DNA of 64,000 nucleotides from Gemella sp. zg-570 (GTDB lineage: Bacteria; Bacillota; Bacilli; Staphylococcales; Gemellaceae). The first letter of the stretch is position 1. Each line of letters opens with the position of its first letter. A program made the translations under genes and the position numbers. The notes under the pieces are model-generated. The model did no database searches, had not been told where the DNA came from, and saw nothing but the letters and a program-made list of their open reading frames with translations. The stretch lies in the NCBI RefSeq assembly GCF_018866345.1, contig NZ_CP076443.1, positions 767,501 to 831,500 of the forward strand, read 5' to 3'. This document shows positions 52,645-63,673 of this stretch, one piece after another.

Positions 52645-54944
52645 CTAATCTCCTTTTTAAAAACTATTTCAAAAACTTCAGAAATATTTTTAACAAAATA
52701 AATATTTAGGTTTTCTTTTATTTCTGAGGGTATGTCGCTTAAATCTCCCTTATTTTTAAAAGGTAAAATAATAGTATTGATACCCATTTTCTCAGAACTA
52801 AGAACTTTTTCTTTAACTCCACCTATTGGCAAAACTTTACCATGAAGAGTAATTTCTCCAGTCATAGCAATATCGTTATTAACTCTTTTATTGGTTAAAG
52901 TAGAATATAATGAAGTTGTTATTGCTATTCCTGCAGAAGGGCCATCTTTTGGAATAGCACCCTCTGGCACGTGCAAGTGTATATCGATTTTATTAAAATC
53001 AATATTATCAAATTCTAATTCTTTAGAATGTGAACGCAAATAAGATATGGCAGTTTGTGCAGATTCTTTCATAACATCTCCAAGTTTACCTGTTAGAATT
53101 ATTTTTCCATTTCCTTTAGATATACTTGTTTCTATTTCTAAAGTATCTCCTCCTACTGTTGTATATGCAAGTCCATTAACAATACCAACTTCTGGTTTTG
53201 AATTTTTTTCTTTTAAGTCATACCTAGCATAACCTAAAAATTCTTCAATCGTTGCAAGTCCTATTTTGATTTTTTCCTCACCCTTTAATATTCTTAAAGC
53301 TGCTTTTCTACAAACTTTTCCTATCAATCTATTTAGATTTCTTACACCAGCTTCATAGGTATAACCATTTATAATTTTCAGGATAGCTTGCTTACTAAAT
53401 TTAATCTGATTTGCTGTTAAACCATTTTCTAAAATCTGATTCTTTATCAAATACTTAGTTGCAATATTTTCTTTTTCTTTTATTGTATATGATTCTAACT
53501 CGATTACTTCCATTCTATCTCTTAGTGGTGCTGGAATAAGGGATAAATTATTAGCAGTAGCTATAAATAGTACTTTTGACAAATCAAAAGGAATATCTAA
53601 ATAGTGGTCTGCAAATTCATAATTTTGGTCTGGGTCAATAACTTCAAGCATGGCAGACGCAGGGTCGCCTTTTATATCAGAAGCCATCTTGTCAATTTCA
53701 TCAAGTAATATTACAGGATTTTTTGTTTTAACTTTTTTTAAAGATTGAATTAATTTACCTGGCATAGCTCCAACATAAGTTCTTCTATGACCTCTTATTT
53801 CAGCTTCATCTCTTACTCCACCTAGCGACAATCTTATAAAATTTCTGTCCATAGCCTTTGCTACTGATTTTGCAAGTGAACTTTTACCTACTCCAGGAGG
53901 TCCCACTAAACATAATATTGGAGATTTCATATCATTACGCAATTTCTTAACTGCTAAAAACTCTAAAATTCTTTCTTTAATTTTTTCTAAGCCATAGTGA
54001 TACTCATTAAGTATTTTCTCAGATTCTTTAATATCTATTCTATCTACTGTTTCTTTATTCCAAGGTAGCGATATTATTGTTTCTAAATAACTTCTAATTA
54101 TAGAATTTTCAGGAGCTATAGCAGGCGTTTTTTCTAATCTATTTAATTCTTTAAGAAGAGTATCTTCATCATTTTTATTTAATTTTAACTCAAGTATTTT
54201 CTTTCTTAATAACTCTATATCATCTTCATCTGGAGATAATTCTTTTAGCTCATCTTGTACTACCTTCATCTGTTCTCTTAAAAAGTATTCTTTTTGCTGA
54301 TTATCTATATTAATACGAACTTTATTATCAATATCTCTCTTATAAGTAGAAGCTGAAGTTATATTTTCTATTGATTTTATAATAATGTCTGTTTTTTTTT
54401 CTAAGTCGGTAGTAAAGACAACTCTTCTCATCATTAAAATATCTAATGGAAAAAATTTTAAATTTTTATTTATAAATTTTTCTAAATTTTTAATATTAAA
54501 TATTCCTAAATCCAATCTTTCCAAAGTTAAAAATTCTTTAAATATTTTTTTCAAAACTTTCAACTTTTTTTCTTGGTCGAAGTTAATATTTGTTGTATTT
54601 TTTTGTGCAATTTCTAAATGTTCAACTCTATCATCTTTATAAACGCCACTTAAAACATCTGCAACACCTTCACAAATATATGTGTATAATTTGCTATCTT
54701 TAGCATATTTCAAGCTACCATATGTACCATAAAATTTATTAAAACCATTTTCATCATAAATATCTAAATCTTTGTCACCATTAAAACTATCCATAGGTTT
54801 CCTATTAATTGTTACAAAAATTCTAAATTGTTTATTTTTAATATTTTTTATAGTACTTAAAAAATATTTATCTTTTATTTCTATATTATATATATTATCA
54901 GGAATAAAAAGTTCCTTATGTTCTAATAAATAATACTTAGTCAA
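52638..54944 (-). CDS. lon: ATP-dependent protease La (LonA)
   Basis: Cytoplasmic AAA+ serine protease degrading damaged and regulatory proteins. 768 residues, typical LonA. A rather divergent N-terminal substrate domain (1-250) is followed by Walker A VGPPGVGKSS, Walker B VILLDEIDKM, and the protease domain with the Ser in IPKDGPSAGIAITT and Lys in GGVKEKVLSSEKMG. Lies between clpX and engB; no LonB is between them, unlike Bacillus subtilis. Confidence 0.97.
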   Translation of the reverse strand: MTKYYLLEHKELFIPDNIYNIEIKDKYFLSTIKNIKNKQFRIFVTINRKPMDSFNGDKDLDIYDENGFNKFYGTYGSLKYAKDSKLYTYICEGVADVLSGVYKDDRVEHLEIAQKNTTNINFDQEKKLKVLKKIFKEFLTLERLDLGIFNIKNLEKFINKNLKFFPLDILMMRRVVFTTDLEKKTDIIIKSIENITSASTYKRDIDNKVRINIDNQQKEYFLREQMKVVQDELKELSPDEDDIELLRKKILELKLNKNDEDTLLKELNRLEKTPAIAPENSIIRSYLETIISLPWNKETVDRIDIKESEKILNEYHYGLEKIKERILEFLAVKKLRNDMKSPILCLVGPPGVGKSSLAKSVAKAMDRNFIRLSLGGVRDEAEIRGHRRTYVGAMPGKLIQSLKKVKTKNPVILLDEIDKMASDIKGDPASAMLEVIDPDQNYEFADHYLDIPFDLSKVLFIATANNLSLIPAPLRDRMEVIELESYTIKEKENIATKYLIKNQILENGLTANQIKFSKQAILKIINGYTYEAGVRNLNRLIGKVCRKAALRILKGEEKIKIGLATIEEFLGYARYDLKEKNSKPEVGIVNGLAYTTVGGDTLEIETSISKGNGKIILTGKLGDVMKESAQTAISYLRSHSKELEFDNIDFNKIDIHLHVPEGAIPKDGPSAGIAITTSLYSTLTNKRVNNDIAMTGEITLHGKVLPIGGVKEKVLSSEKMGINTIILPFKNKGDLSDIPSEIKENLNIYFVKNISEVFEIVFKKEIRC

Positions 54945-54955
54945 TTTTTTTCTCC

Positions 54956-56173
54956 TTAAATTAATTTAGGACTTGTTTTTTTAATTACATTGTCTTTGGA
55001 TACTATACATTTTTTAATATTATCTCTACTCGGAATTTCAAACATAGTATCCATCAATATTTCTTCAATAATTGAGCGTAATCCTCTAGCACCAGTTTTT
55101 CTGCTTATTGATTCTTTAGCAATTTCTTTTAATGCCTCATCTTCAAATATCAACTCTACATTATCTAATTCAAATAAATACTTGTATTGTTTAACCACAG
55201 AATTTTTTGGTTCTAGTAGTACCCTAACTAAATCTTTTTCATTAAGTTCATCTAATGAACAAATTAGGGGTATCCTTCCTATAAATTCTGGAATAATACC
55301 AAATTTAACCAAATCTTCTTGCTTAACTTTAGAAATTATAGTTGCACTTTCTGAAGTTTTGTGTAATTCATCATTATTTGAAAAACCTATTACCTTATCT
55401 CCCAGACGTCGTTTTATAATTTCCTCAATTCCTGCGAATGCTCCACCTACTATAAATAAAATATCTTTTGTATTTATTTTTATCATTTCTTCTCCGGGAT
55501 GTTTTCTTCCTCCCTGTGGTGGAACGCTTGCTACAGTTCCCTCTAAGATTTTAAGTAATGCTTGCTGCACTCCTTCTCCTGATACATCTCGTGTGATAGA
55601 AACATTTTCACCTTTTTTAGCAATTTTATCAATTTCATCAATATAGATTATTCCTTTTTCTGCTCTTTCTATATCATAATTAGCATTTTGAATTAATCTT
55701 AATAATATATTTTCTACATCTTCACCTACATAGCCAGCCTCTGTTAATGTAGTTGCATCTGCAATAGCAAAAGGAACATCTAACATTTTAGCTAAAGTTT
55801 GAGCTATCAAAGTTTTTCCAGAACCAGTACAGCCTATTAATCCTATATTGCTTTTTTGTAAATCTATATCAGAATTATTTTTATCTGAAGTTATTCTCTT
55901 ATAATGATTATACACAGCTACTGCTACTGATTTTTTTGCCTTATCTTGACTAATTATATATTCATTCAAATTTTTTAAAATTTCTTTTGGTTTTAACAAT
56001 TCAAATCTTTTATTATTATATTGTTTTTCTGCATAAATTTGTTCGTCTATAATATCAGAACATAATTCTACACATTCATCACAGATATATACTCCATTAC
56101 CTGCTATTAATTTAAAAACATCTTCTGATTTTTTACCACAAAATGAACAATGAAGTTCCTTATCTTTATCCAT
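54956..56173 (-). CDS. clpX: ATP-dependent Clp protease ATP-binding subunit ClpX
   Basis: Hexameric AAA+ unfoldase that feeds ClpP. 405 residues, typical. The N-terminal zinc-binding domain has Cys pairs in [10 protein letters not shown] and CDECVELC; Walker A is [13 protein letters not shown], Walker [11 protein letters not shown], and the ClpP-docking IGF-type loop is VIGFSNND. No CtsR or CIRCE operator is apparent. It has its own strong promoter, and lon follows 11 bases later. Confidence 0.98.
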   Translation of the reverse strand: MDKDKELHCSFCGKKSEDVFKLIAGNGVYICDECVELCSDIIDEQIYAEKQYNNKRFELLKPKEILKNLNEYIISQDKAKKSVAVAVYNHYKRITSDKNNSDIDLQKSNIGLIGCTGSGKTLIAQTLAKMLDVPFAIADATTLTEAGYVGEDVENILLRLIQNANYDIERAEKGIIYIDEIDKIAKKGENVSITRDVSGEGVQQALLKILEGTVASVPPQGGRKHPGEEMIKINTKDILFIVGGAFAGIEEIIKRRLGDKVIGFSNNDELHKTSESATIISKVKQEDLVKFGIIPEFIGRIPLICSLDELNEKDLVRVLLEPKNSVVKQYKYLFELDNVELIFEDEALKEIAKESISRKTGARGLRSIIEEILMDTMFEIPSRDNIKKCIVSKDNVIKKTSPKLI

Positions 56174-56199
56174 AATTTTTACCTCGCAAAATATTTCTA

Positions 56200-56228
56200 A
56201 TTATACTATAAAGAAATTACAAAGTCAA
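56200..56228 (-). promoter_or_regulatory. clpX-lon-engB promoter
   Basis: TTGACT, 17 bases, TATAAT on the minus strand; the -35 lies shortly after the terminator at 56246-56278. Close to consensus. Confidence 0.75.
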
Positions 56229-56245
56229 AATATCAACGATATAAC

Positions 56246-56278
56246 AAAAACACAGTTTAAATTATTAAACTGTGTTTT
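56246..56278 (-). terminator. Terminator of the pnp-to-panF operon
   Basis: AAAACACAGTTTAA / TTAAACTGTGTTTT, 14-base stem with a four-base loop, then TTTTTG on the minus strand. Six bases after the small membrane-protein stop. Confidence 0.88.
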
Positions 56279-56284
56279 ATATTT

Positions 56285-56503
56285 TTAACTTTTTTTATTT
56301 GTAGAATTTGCAGCTGGAATGCTGTTTTCTTTTTTTGCTTCTTCAGGGACTTGATTAGCAATTTTCACTTCTGAAAAATTATTTATTGTAATGTTTTTTT
56401 TAGAAATAGTATTAGCTAAAGTAGTTATTAAAAATAATAATACAGGTATTATTATAACCGCAATAATAAGTAATACATAATTTTTAAAATTAAAATTTTC
56501 CAT
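56285..56503 (-). CDS. Small single-pass membrane protein, unknown
   Basis: 72 residues: short polar start, a strongly hydrophobic segment at about 9-31 (YVLLIIAVIIIPVLLFLI), then a charged outer or inner tail rich in Lys/Glu/Asn. No family recognised. It follows the 57-residue gene by 16 bases and is last before the operon terminator; nothing more than membrane insertion can be claimed. The frame could be non-coding, but the terminator placement right after its stop supports it. Confidence 0.55.
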   Translation of the reverse strand: MENFNFKNYVLLIIAVIIIPVLLFLITTLANTISKKNITINNFSEVKIANQVPEEAKKENSIPAANSTNKKS

Positions 56504-56519
56504 TAATAATACCTAAATT

Positions 56520-56693
56520 TTATTTTATTTCTTCAAAATAATCTTTATAAAATCCTGCTATTTCTTCTGTATTATCTTTAACAAAAATATATTCTCCCGT
56601 TTCATTAACTACTTCATATTCTTTTCCTACTGTTAAAACATTGCTTACAGTAAATTTTTCTGCATTTGTATTTGTTACTCTTACTTTTTTCAT
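56520..56693 (-). CDS. Small protein, resembles DUF6501 family
   Basis: 57 residues, too short for most gene calls. Start ATG with an AGGAG ribosome site overlapping the end region of panF. The sequence has AEKFTVSNVLTVGKEYEVVN and ETGEYIFVKDN, then IAGFYKDYFEEI, a pattern I recall from DUF6501 proteins of Bacilli. Predicted small beta-rich cytoplasmic protein, function unknown. Lies between panF and a 72-residue membrane protein, in the operon ending at the terminator 56246-56278. Confidence 0.7.
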   Translation of the reverse strand: MKKVRVTNTNAEKFTVSNVLTVGKEYEVVNETGEYIFVKDNTEEIAGFYKDYFEEIK

Positions 56694-56702
56694 AATTTTC
56701 TC

Positions 56703-58163
56703 CTAAATTAAATTTTTATTTTTATTTATATTTGATAAAATTGATACTATTAAAAATGCTATCAAAGATATTGCTAAAGATATAACTACTGGTTCAATAA
56801 AAGTTATTTTATAAAATCTTTTAAATATGATATAACTTGATAAACCTAAAAATATTGAACTTAAAGCTCCAAATTTTTCTGCTTTTTTCCAATATAAACC
56901 TAAAACTATCGGCCATAAAAAAGTTGCTTCTAAACCTCCAAAAGCAAATAAATTAATTTCTACTATAATAGCAGGAGGATTAATACTTAAAATTACAGCC
57001 AGTATTAAAATTATTATATTTACAGAATAAACTAATATCGGTATATTTTTTCCCGAAATTTTATCTTTTATCCCTCTTATATTTAAAATAATATCTTTTG
57101 TTAAATTAGATGATATTAATAAAAACTGTGCATTTACAGTAGTAATTATTGCCGCCATTGGTGATGATAATACTATGGCTGTTAAATACCAAGGTAATAT
57201 TTTAATTGAAACAATGGGTATTAATGAATCATAATCTGTAATATCTGAAAATAAACCTCTTGTTATAACTCCAATAAAATGAACTCCAAACATTACTATA
57301 AATATTACTATTGTTCCCATTATTATAGATTGTTTTAAACTTTTTTCATTTTTATAAAGCATAGAATTAATAGCGATATGTGGAATACCTACTAAACCAA
57401 TACCAACTAAAACCCAAAAAGATGTTACATACATGGCTGTTAAACTTCCGTTTGAACCATAAGGAGTTAATAAATTTGGATTTTGTGCATATAAGTTATT
57501 CATTATATTTTCTATTCCCCCGCCATAACGTAAAACAGAAATAAATAATATTATCGTCGCAAAAATCATTATTAAACCTTGTATCATGTCCGTTATTAAA
57601 ATATTTTTAAGACCACCAAAAACTACACAAAACAATATAATTACTGAAACTATTATAATAGCAAATTTATATTCAACACCAAAAAGAGCAGATATTAACT
57701 TAGCTCCTCCTATCCATTGACCTGACATGGCTGCTAAAATAAATATTATCATTGCAAAAGTTGCAATATAAGCCAATAAATTTGAATTATATCTATATTT
57801 TAAATAATCAGTTATTGTAATTGCATTGATTTTCTTAGCAATTTTTTGAAATCTTCTTGCCAATACCAGCAATACAAAGTAGCCAGCAGTAACTTGAATA
57901 ACCGCTAATAAAACCCAACCAAGACCTAATTTATAGGCTACACCAGGACCTGATAAAAACGTAGAAGCAGAACCATAAGTAGACATAAGGGTGATTGCAA
58001 GAATTACACCACTAACTTTTCTATCTGCTAAATAATATTTTTCAAAAAAAGTTCCATTATTTTTATTAATATTTAATTTATTTAAAATAAGCGGAAGAAG
58101 TATTATAGTTAAAAATATTACAGAAAACAATAAAATTACTTTAATATTATTTACGTTATTCAT
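56703..58163 (-). CDS. panF: Sodium/pantothenate symporter (PanF-like, SLC5/SSS family)
   Basis: 486 residues, about 13 membrane segments. Residues TLMSTYGSASTFLSGPGVAYK and LGLGWVLLAVIQ match PanF closely, followed by GQWIGGAKLISALFG and DMIQGLIMIFATI. The paired small gene upstream is YhdT, the usual PanF neighbour, which strengthens the pantothenate assignment over other SSS transporters. In this operon coaD lies upstream, so import of pantothenate and a step of CoA synthesis are co-transcribed. Confidence 0.87.
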   Translation of the reverse strand: MNNVNNIKVILLFSVIFLTIILLPLILNKLNINKNNGTFFEKYYLADRKVSGVILAITLMSTYGSASTFLSGPGVAYKLGLGWVLLAVIQVTAGYFVLLVLARRFQKIAKKINAITITDYLKYRYNSNLLAYIATFAMIIFILAAMSGQWIGGAKLISALFGVEYKFAIIIVSVIILFCVVFGGLKNILITDMIQGLIMIFATIILFISVLRYGGGIENIMNNLYAQNPNLLTPYGSNGSLTAMYVTSFWVLVGIGLVGIPHIAINSMLYKNEKSLKQSIIMGTIVIFIVMFGVHFIGVITRGLFSDITDYDSLIPIVSIKILPWYLTAIVLSSPMAAIITTVNAQFLLISSNLTKDIILNIRGIKDKISGKNIPILVYSVNIIILILAVILSINPPAIIVEINLFAFGGLEATFLWPIVLGLYWKKAEKFGALSSIFLGLSSYIIFKRFYKITFIEPVVISLAISLIAFLIVSILSNINKNKNLI

Positions 58164-58164
58164 A

Positions 58165-58404
58165 TTATTTTAAATCCTCAGAAATATCTTCACTAAATAT
58201 TTTTCTACAAAATAAAATTAGTAGTAATATTACAAAAATACTTGTTACAACTGAACTATAAAAAAACCATTCTGGTATTCCTAAGATATACTTATAATCT
58301 TTAACTTCAATATCAGCATATCTTATGTATGCAAAATAATACCATAAAGAAAAGTGTATGAATACTAAAATCAAAGCATATACATAATCTTTATTTTTAT
58401 TCAT
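58165..58404 (-). CDS. yhdT: YhdT-family small membrane protein (PanF partner)
   Basis: 79 residues, two membrane segments (about 8-27 and 45-67). The pattern of WYYFAYIRYADI between segments and GIPEWFFYSSV is that of YhdT (DUF997), which is encoded just before panF in many bacteria. A role in PanF function is suspected but not proven. It ends one base before panF, and its start overlaps the PAP2 gene by eight bases. Confidence 0.85.
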   Translation of the reverse strand: MNKNKDYVYALILVFIHFSLWYYFAYIRYADIEVKDYKYILGIPEWFFYSSVVTSIFVILLLILFCRKIFSEDISEDLK

Positions 58405-59011
58405 CTTCTAACCCCGTTATATTTGAAAAAATTGTATAAAGTTTAAGATAATATTCTTTCATTAAATCTATAAATATACTTCCCAAAAGCATACCAGCCA
58501 AAACGTCTGTAAAATAATGAGCCCCAAGAACTAACCTTGAAAATCCTATTAATATAATTGATACAGTAAAAAGTTTTTTCAATAGATTTTTTTTGTTAAT
58601 AACAAATATTAAAGCCATAAAGAAAACTACAACTACAACAGAATGCCCACTAGGAAAACTTCCACCAGAAAAAACATCTGGTAGTGGTCTAACTCTACCA
58701 ATAATATGCTTTAAAATTAAAGTTATGCTAGCAGAAAAAAATGCACTCCCTAAAATAAATATAGATTTCTTGTATTCTTTTATAAAAAATAAAAATATAC
58801 CTAAAATTCCCATTAGTAAAAGTAAAATCTTATCATGAAGTAAATGTGAAATGAATTTTGCTAGCGTTAAAAAAATACTGTTTTTAAAAATAGATGTAAT
58901 CATATCCGTTAAAATAAAATCAAATAAATTTTTAGGATATATTATTGCAATAGCCATTAATAAAATAAAAAATATTATTTTGGCATAAGTTAAAATTTTT
59001 ATATTCTTCAC
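58397..59011 (-). CDS. PAP2-family membrane phosphatase
   Basis: 204 residues, about six membrane segments. The three phosphatase boxes are intact: KHIIGRVRP, FPSGHSVVVV and SRLVLGAHYFTDV. Such proteins dephosphorylate lipid pyrophosphates, including undecaprenyl pyrophosphate, or phosphatidylglycerophosphate. Placement directly after murG makes recycling of the lipid carrier plausible; this is inference. Confidence 0.88.
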   Translation of the reverse strand: MKNIKILTYAKIIFFILLMAIAIIYPKNLFDFILTDMITSIFKNSIFLTLAKFISHLLHDKILLLLMGILGIFLFFIKEYKKSIFILGSAFFSASITLILKHIIGRVRPLPDVFSGGSFPSGHSVVVVVFFMALIFVINKKNLLKKLFTVSIILIGFSRLVLGAHYFTDVLAGMLLGSIFIDLMKEYYLKLYTIFSNITGLEDE

Positions 59012-59013
59012 TT

Positions 59014-60090
59014 CTAATCCTCCAATATATCAAGTATTTTATTATAAAATTTCTTAGAAGTATTTATAATATCTTTTTCTTTCTTATAATTTATCATATT
59101 GTTTTTAATAGTTGGTATGTTAGATGAAAAATCATCAAAGTATTTTGTATCTAAGTTAGGTAAATCATTTTCGTTTATAACTTTTGCAAAATTATTTTTT
59201 TCAAAAAAACTTGCATTTTCTATTTGGTCGCCACGACTTTGATTTTTTCCTAAGGGAATTAAAATAGATGGAATATTTAGAGCTAAAAATTCATAAATTG
59301 AATTTGCACCTGCCCTTGATATTGAAAAATCTACAATTTGAAAAATATCAAAAAGTTCTTTATTTAAAAATTCATATTGAACATATCCATTACCTTTAGC
59401 ATTTTTATTATATAAATCTTTTCCTACCAAGTGGATTATTTGGTATTTCTCCAATAATTTTGATAAGTTATTCCATATATATTCATTAATGATTTTAGAG
59501 CCTAAAGACCCTCCCATAACCAAAATTATAGGTTTTGCCTTATTTAAGCCAGTAAATTTATATGCTTTTTCAGCTTCACCAGTATATATATCATCTCTAA
59601 CTATAACACCTATTAAACTTGATTTTTCCTTTGGTAAGTAATTTATAGTTTCTTCAAAAGTTGTAAATATATGTTTGCAAAATTTTATATTTATCTTATT
59701 TGCAAGTCCTGGACTTAAATCAGATTCATGTAGTAATGACGGTATTTTTAAAATTTTTGCTGCTATACATACTGGAACACTTACAAAGCCACCTTTTGAA
59801 AATACAAAATTCGGCTTTTCTTTTTTCATAATTATTATAGATTCAATTATTCCTTTTAGAACTCTAAAGGGGTCTGTAAAATTTTTAATAGAAAAATATC
59901 TTCTTAACTTTCCTGAACTTATTTCATAATATCTTACATCAGAAATACTCTCTATCATTTCTTTTTCTATACCACTCTTACTACCTATGTATGAAATATT
60001 GTATCCAAATTTTCTAAATTCTGCTATTAGGGCTACATTTACAGCGACATGCCCTATGGTTCCACCACCAGTAAATAATATTTTTTTCAC
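59014..60090 (-). CDS. murG: UDP-GlcNAc--lipid I GlcNAc transferase MurG
   Basis: Makes lipid II on the inner membrane face by adding GlcNAc to lipid I. 358 residues, typical. GT28/GT-B landmarks: FTGGGTIGHVAVN at the N-terminus, SKGGFVSVPVCIAA, VMGGSLGSKIIN, and the C-terminal donor site with SRAGANSIYEFLALN and IPLGKNQSRGDQ. It follows coaD by two bases and precedes PAP2. Confidence 0.96.
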   Translation of the reverse strand: MKKILFTGGGTIGHVAVNVALIAEFRKFGYNISYIGSKSGIEKEMIESISDVRYYEISSGKLRRYFSIKNFTDPFRVLKGIIESIIIMKKEKPNFVFSKGGFVSVPVCIAAKILKIPSLLHESDLSPGLANKINIKFCKHIFTTFEETINYLPKEKSSLIGVIVRDDIYTGEAEKAYKFTGLNKAKPIILVMGGSLGSKIINEYIWNNLSKLLEKYQIIHLVGKDLYNKNAKGNGYVQYEFLNKELFDIFQIVDFSISRAGANSIYEFLALNIPSILIPLGKNQSRGDQIENASFFEKNNFAKVINENDLPNLDTKYFDDFSSNIPTIKNNMINYKKEKDIINTSKKFYNKILDILED

Positions 60091-60092
60091 TT

Positions 60093-61146
<1,054 letters not shown>

Positions 61147-61163
61147 AATTCCTCTATATACAT

Positions 61164-61403
61164 TTATTTGTGAAAATCAATATTTAGTTCTGCCAATTCA
61201 GAGAAAATTATTTTTTTTACAAACTTTTTTTCTTTAAGTTCAGCAACAACTTTATTTGCCTTATTTTCATCTAAATAAAAATAAATATATCTATTTTTTT
61301 TTGAATATGTTATTACATTGCCATATTTTTCTAATTTATTTATATCTCTAACATGTTTAAAATAAACATATATGCCTTTTCTTTTGTTTGAAAATAATTG
61401 CAT
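61164..61403 (-). CDS. ylbG: YlbG-family protein (DUF2129)
   Basis: 79 residues, basic, cytoplasmic. KRKGIYVYFKHVRDINKLEK and the central YGNVITYSKKNRYIYFYLDE match YlbG (DUF2129). Function unknown; the gene is nearly always beside rsmD and coaD in Bacilli, which supports the call. Confidence 0.88.
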   Translation of the reverse strand: MQLFSNKRKGIYVYFKHVRDINKLEKYGNVITYSKKNRYIYFYLDENKANKVVAELKEKKFVKKIIFSELAELNIDFHK

Positions 61404-61415
61404 AAATAACCTCTT

Positions 61416-63503
61416 TTACTCAAAGTTAGAAGTTGCATCAACTCTTCCTTTTTCATCTATTTTAGTTACTTTTACTTTAATGGTATCTCCTATTTTTACA
61501 ACATTCTCTACTTTTTCTACACGTTTATCAGAAAGTTTTGAAATGTGTACTAATGCATCTGTACCTGGGAATAATTCAACAAACGCTCCAAATTTTTCAA
61601 TTCTTCTAACAGTAGCTAAATATACTTCGCCTACTTCTGCTTCCCTAACAATGTTTTCTATTATTTCAACAGCATGATTTATATCTGAAATATTTTGTGA
61701 AGAAATGAATACATCTCCATTTTGCTCAATATCAATTTTTACGCCAGTCTTATCAATAATTTCATTGATAGTTTTTCCACCAGAACCGATAACATCTTTA
61801 ATTTTATCAGGTTTAATTTTAATAATTTTAATTTTTGGTGCATACTCTGAAACTTCCAAACGAGGAGAAGATATGATACTATTCATGTGGTTTAAAATTT
61901 CTAATCTTCCTATACGAGCCTGTTCTAAAGATTCTTTTAATATTTGTTCACTAAGACCATCAATTTTTATATCCATTTGAAGAGCGGTAATTCCATTTTC
62001 AGTTCCTGCTACTTTAAAATCCATATCTCCTAAGTGGTCTTCCATACCTTGTATATCAGTTAAAATAGTATAATTTTCATCTTTTTTAATAAGTCCCATA
62101 GCAATACCTGCCACTTGCGATTTTATAGGTACTCCTGCAGCCATAAGAGCCATTGAACCTGAACAAATAGTTGCTTGAGAACTTGAGCCATTAGATTCTA
62201 AAATTTCTGATACTACACGTATAGTATAAGGAAATTCTTCTTTAGAAGGGATTACTTGTTCTAATGCTCTTTCTCCTAATGCCCCATGACCTATTTCTCG
62301 TCTACCAGGTGCTCTACTAAACCCTATTTCTCCAACAGAAAACGATGGGAAGTTATAGTGTAACATAAATCTTTTATTTTCTTCTTGTGTTAAATCATCA
62401 ATTATTTGTTCGTCTGAAATATTACCTAAAGTTACAACTCCTAATGATTGTGTTTGACCTCTAGTAAATATTGCTGATCCATGCGTTCTCGGTAAAATAT
62501 CTATTCTTGATGACAGTGGACGAATTTCTGTTAGTTCACGACCATCAGGACGAACTTTATCTTCAGTTATTTCTCGTCTAACTTCATTTTTTATAATTTT
62601 ATCTAAAGAGTCTTTGACTTCTTTTATAGTTTTTTCTAAATCTTCTAGTTCTAATGTTTCATAATATTCAATCACTTCATTTTTAACTAGAGAAATAGCC
62701 TCATCTCTACTTTGTTTATCTTTTATAGAAATTGCAAATTTCATTTTTTCAATTACTTTATTATAAACTTCATTGTATATTTCTTCATCAAGAACTTTTA
62801 GAGTTACCTCCATTTTTTTTTGTCCAATTTCTGATACAATTTCTTCTTGAAATGATATTAGTCTTTTTATTTCTTCATGACCAAATATTATGGCATTTAA
62901 CATAACTTCTTCTGATACTTCTTTAGAACCAGCTTCAACCATATTTATAGCATATTTAGTACCTGCTACTTTTAAATCTATTAATGATTTTTCTAATTCG
63001 TCAACAGTTGGATTTATAATATACTGACCATCAATATATCCAACTGTAACTCCAGCTATCGAAGATTTAAATGGTATATTTGATATAGATAAAGATAAAG
63101 AACTTCCCAACATAGCTGCCATAACTGGATCACAATCATATTCTACTGAAAGAACTGTTGAAACTACCTGTACCTCATTTCTAAATCCATCTTCAAAAAG
63201 TGGTCTAATTGGTCTATCTATTAAACGTGCCGCTAAAGTTGCTTCCGTTCCTGCACGTCCTTCTCTTCGTAAAAAACCTCCTGGGATTTTCCCAACAGAA
63301 TACATTTTTTCTTCATAATTAACAGTTAACGGGAAAAAATCTACATCTTTTGCTTCTTTTGATGCTACTGCTGTTGTCAATACAACCGTATCTCCATATC
63401 TTATTAAAACAGAAGCATTTGCCTGTCTTGCCAATTCTCCAATTTCTACTATTAATTCTTTACCAGCTAATGTAGTTTTATATATTTTTTTATTTTCAAA
63501 CAT
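61416..63503 (-). CDS. pnp: Polyribonucleotide nucleotidyltransferase (PNPase)
   Basis: Phosphorolytic 3'-5' exoribonuclease central to RNA turnover. 695 residues, typical. Two RNase PH-like cores are present (the first with [20 protein letters not shown]; the catalytic second with [20 protein letters not shown]), then a KH domain ([20 protein letters not shown], about 553-572) and an S1 domain at about 620-690 ([17 protein letters not shown]). First gene of a long operon down to 56246. The leader is about 85 bases, so autoregulation through the leader (as for other pnp genes) is conceivable. Confidence 0.97.
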   Translation of the reverse strand: MFENKKIYKTTLAGKELIVEIGELARQANASVLIRYGDTVVLTTAVASKEAKDVDFFPLTVNYEEKMYSVGKIPGGFLRREGRAGTEATLAARLIDRPIRPLFEDGFRNEVQVVSTVLSVEYDCDPVMAAMLGSSLSLSISNIPFKSSIAGVTVGYIDGQYIINPTVDELEKSLIDLKVAGTKYAINMVEAGSKEVSEEVMLNAIIFGHEEIKRLISFQEEIVSEIGQKKMEVTLKVLDEEIYNEVYNKVIEKMKFAISIKDKQSRDEAISLVKNEVIEYYETLELEDLEKTIKEVKDSLDKIIKNEVRREITEDKVRPDGRELTEIRPLSSRIDILPRTHGSAIFTRGQTQSLGVVTLGNISDEQIIDDLTQEENKRFMLHYNFPSFSVGEIGFSRAPGRREIGHGALGERALEQVIPSKEEFPYTIRVVSEILESNGSSSQATICSGSMALMAAGVPIKSQVAGIAMGLIKKDENYTILTDIQGMEDHLGDMDFKVAGTENGITALQMDIKIDGLSEQILKESLEQARIGRLEILNHMNSIISSPRLEVSEYAPKIKIIKIKPDKIKDVIGSGGKTINEIIDKTGVKIDIEQNGDVFISSQNISDINHAVEIIENIVREAEVGEVYLATVRRIEKFGAFVELFPGTDALVHISKLSDKRVEKVENVVKIGDTIKVKVTKIDEKGRVDATSNFE

Positions 63504-63593
63504 TATATTTACCTTTCAATTTCAATTAATTTTATTTAACTTATCAAATAATTTTTATTTTAATGCTAGATTAGTCTATAAATTCACTAACAT

Positions 63594-63622
63594 ATTATAC
63601 TATGTATTGTTTGAAAATACAA
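63594..63622 (-). promoter_or_regulatory. pnp operon promoter
   Basis: TTGTAT, 17 bases, TATAAT on the minus strand. It lies just after the hemW terminator; the leader to the pnp ATG is about 85 bases and contains no obvious hairpin. Confidence 0.7.
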
Positions 63623-63643
63623 TAATAATAAAGATTATCATAT

Positions 63644-63673
63644 AAAAAATGAGTAACTTTCGTTACTCATTTT
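63644..63673 (-). terminator. Terminator overlapping the hemW stop codon
   Basis: AAAATGAGTAAC / GTTACTCATTTT, 12-base stem closed by a GAAA tetraloop on the minus strand, followed by TTTT. The hemW stop codon lies inside the stem. Confidence 0.88.

Noticed and set aside
54990-55646. A 218-codon plus-strand frame opposite clpX
   Set aside because: It is the exact antisense of the conserved ClpX coding sequence, lacks a ribosome site and has a Ser/Ile/Leu-rich composition typical of shadow frames.
56174-56245. Possible CtsR operator upstream of clpX
   Set aside because: GTCAA-like pieces occur (AAAGTCAAAATATCAA) but do not form the tandem heptad spacing of CtsR sites; the sequence is already explained by the -35.
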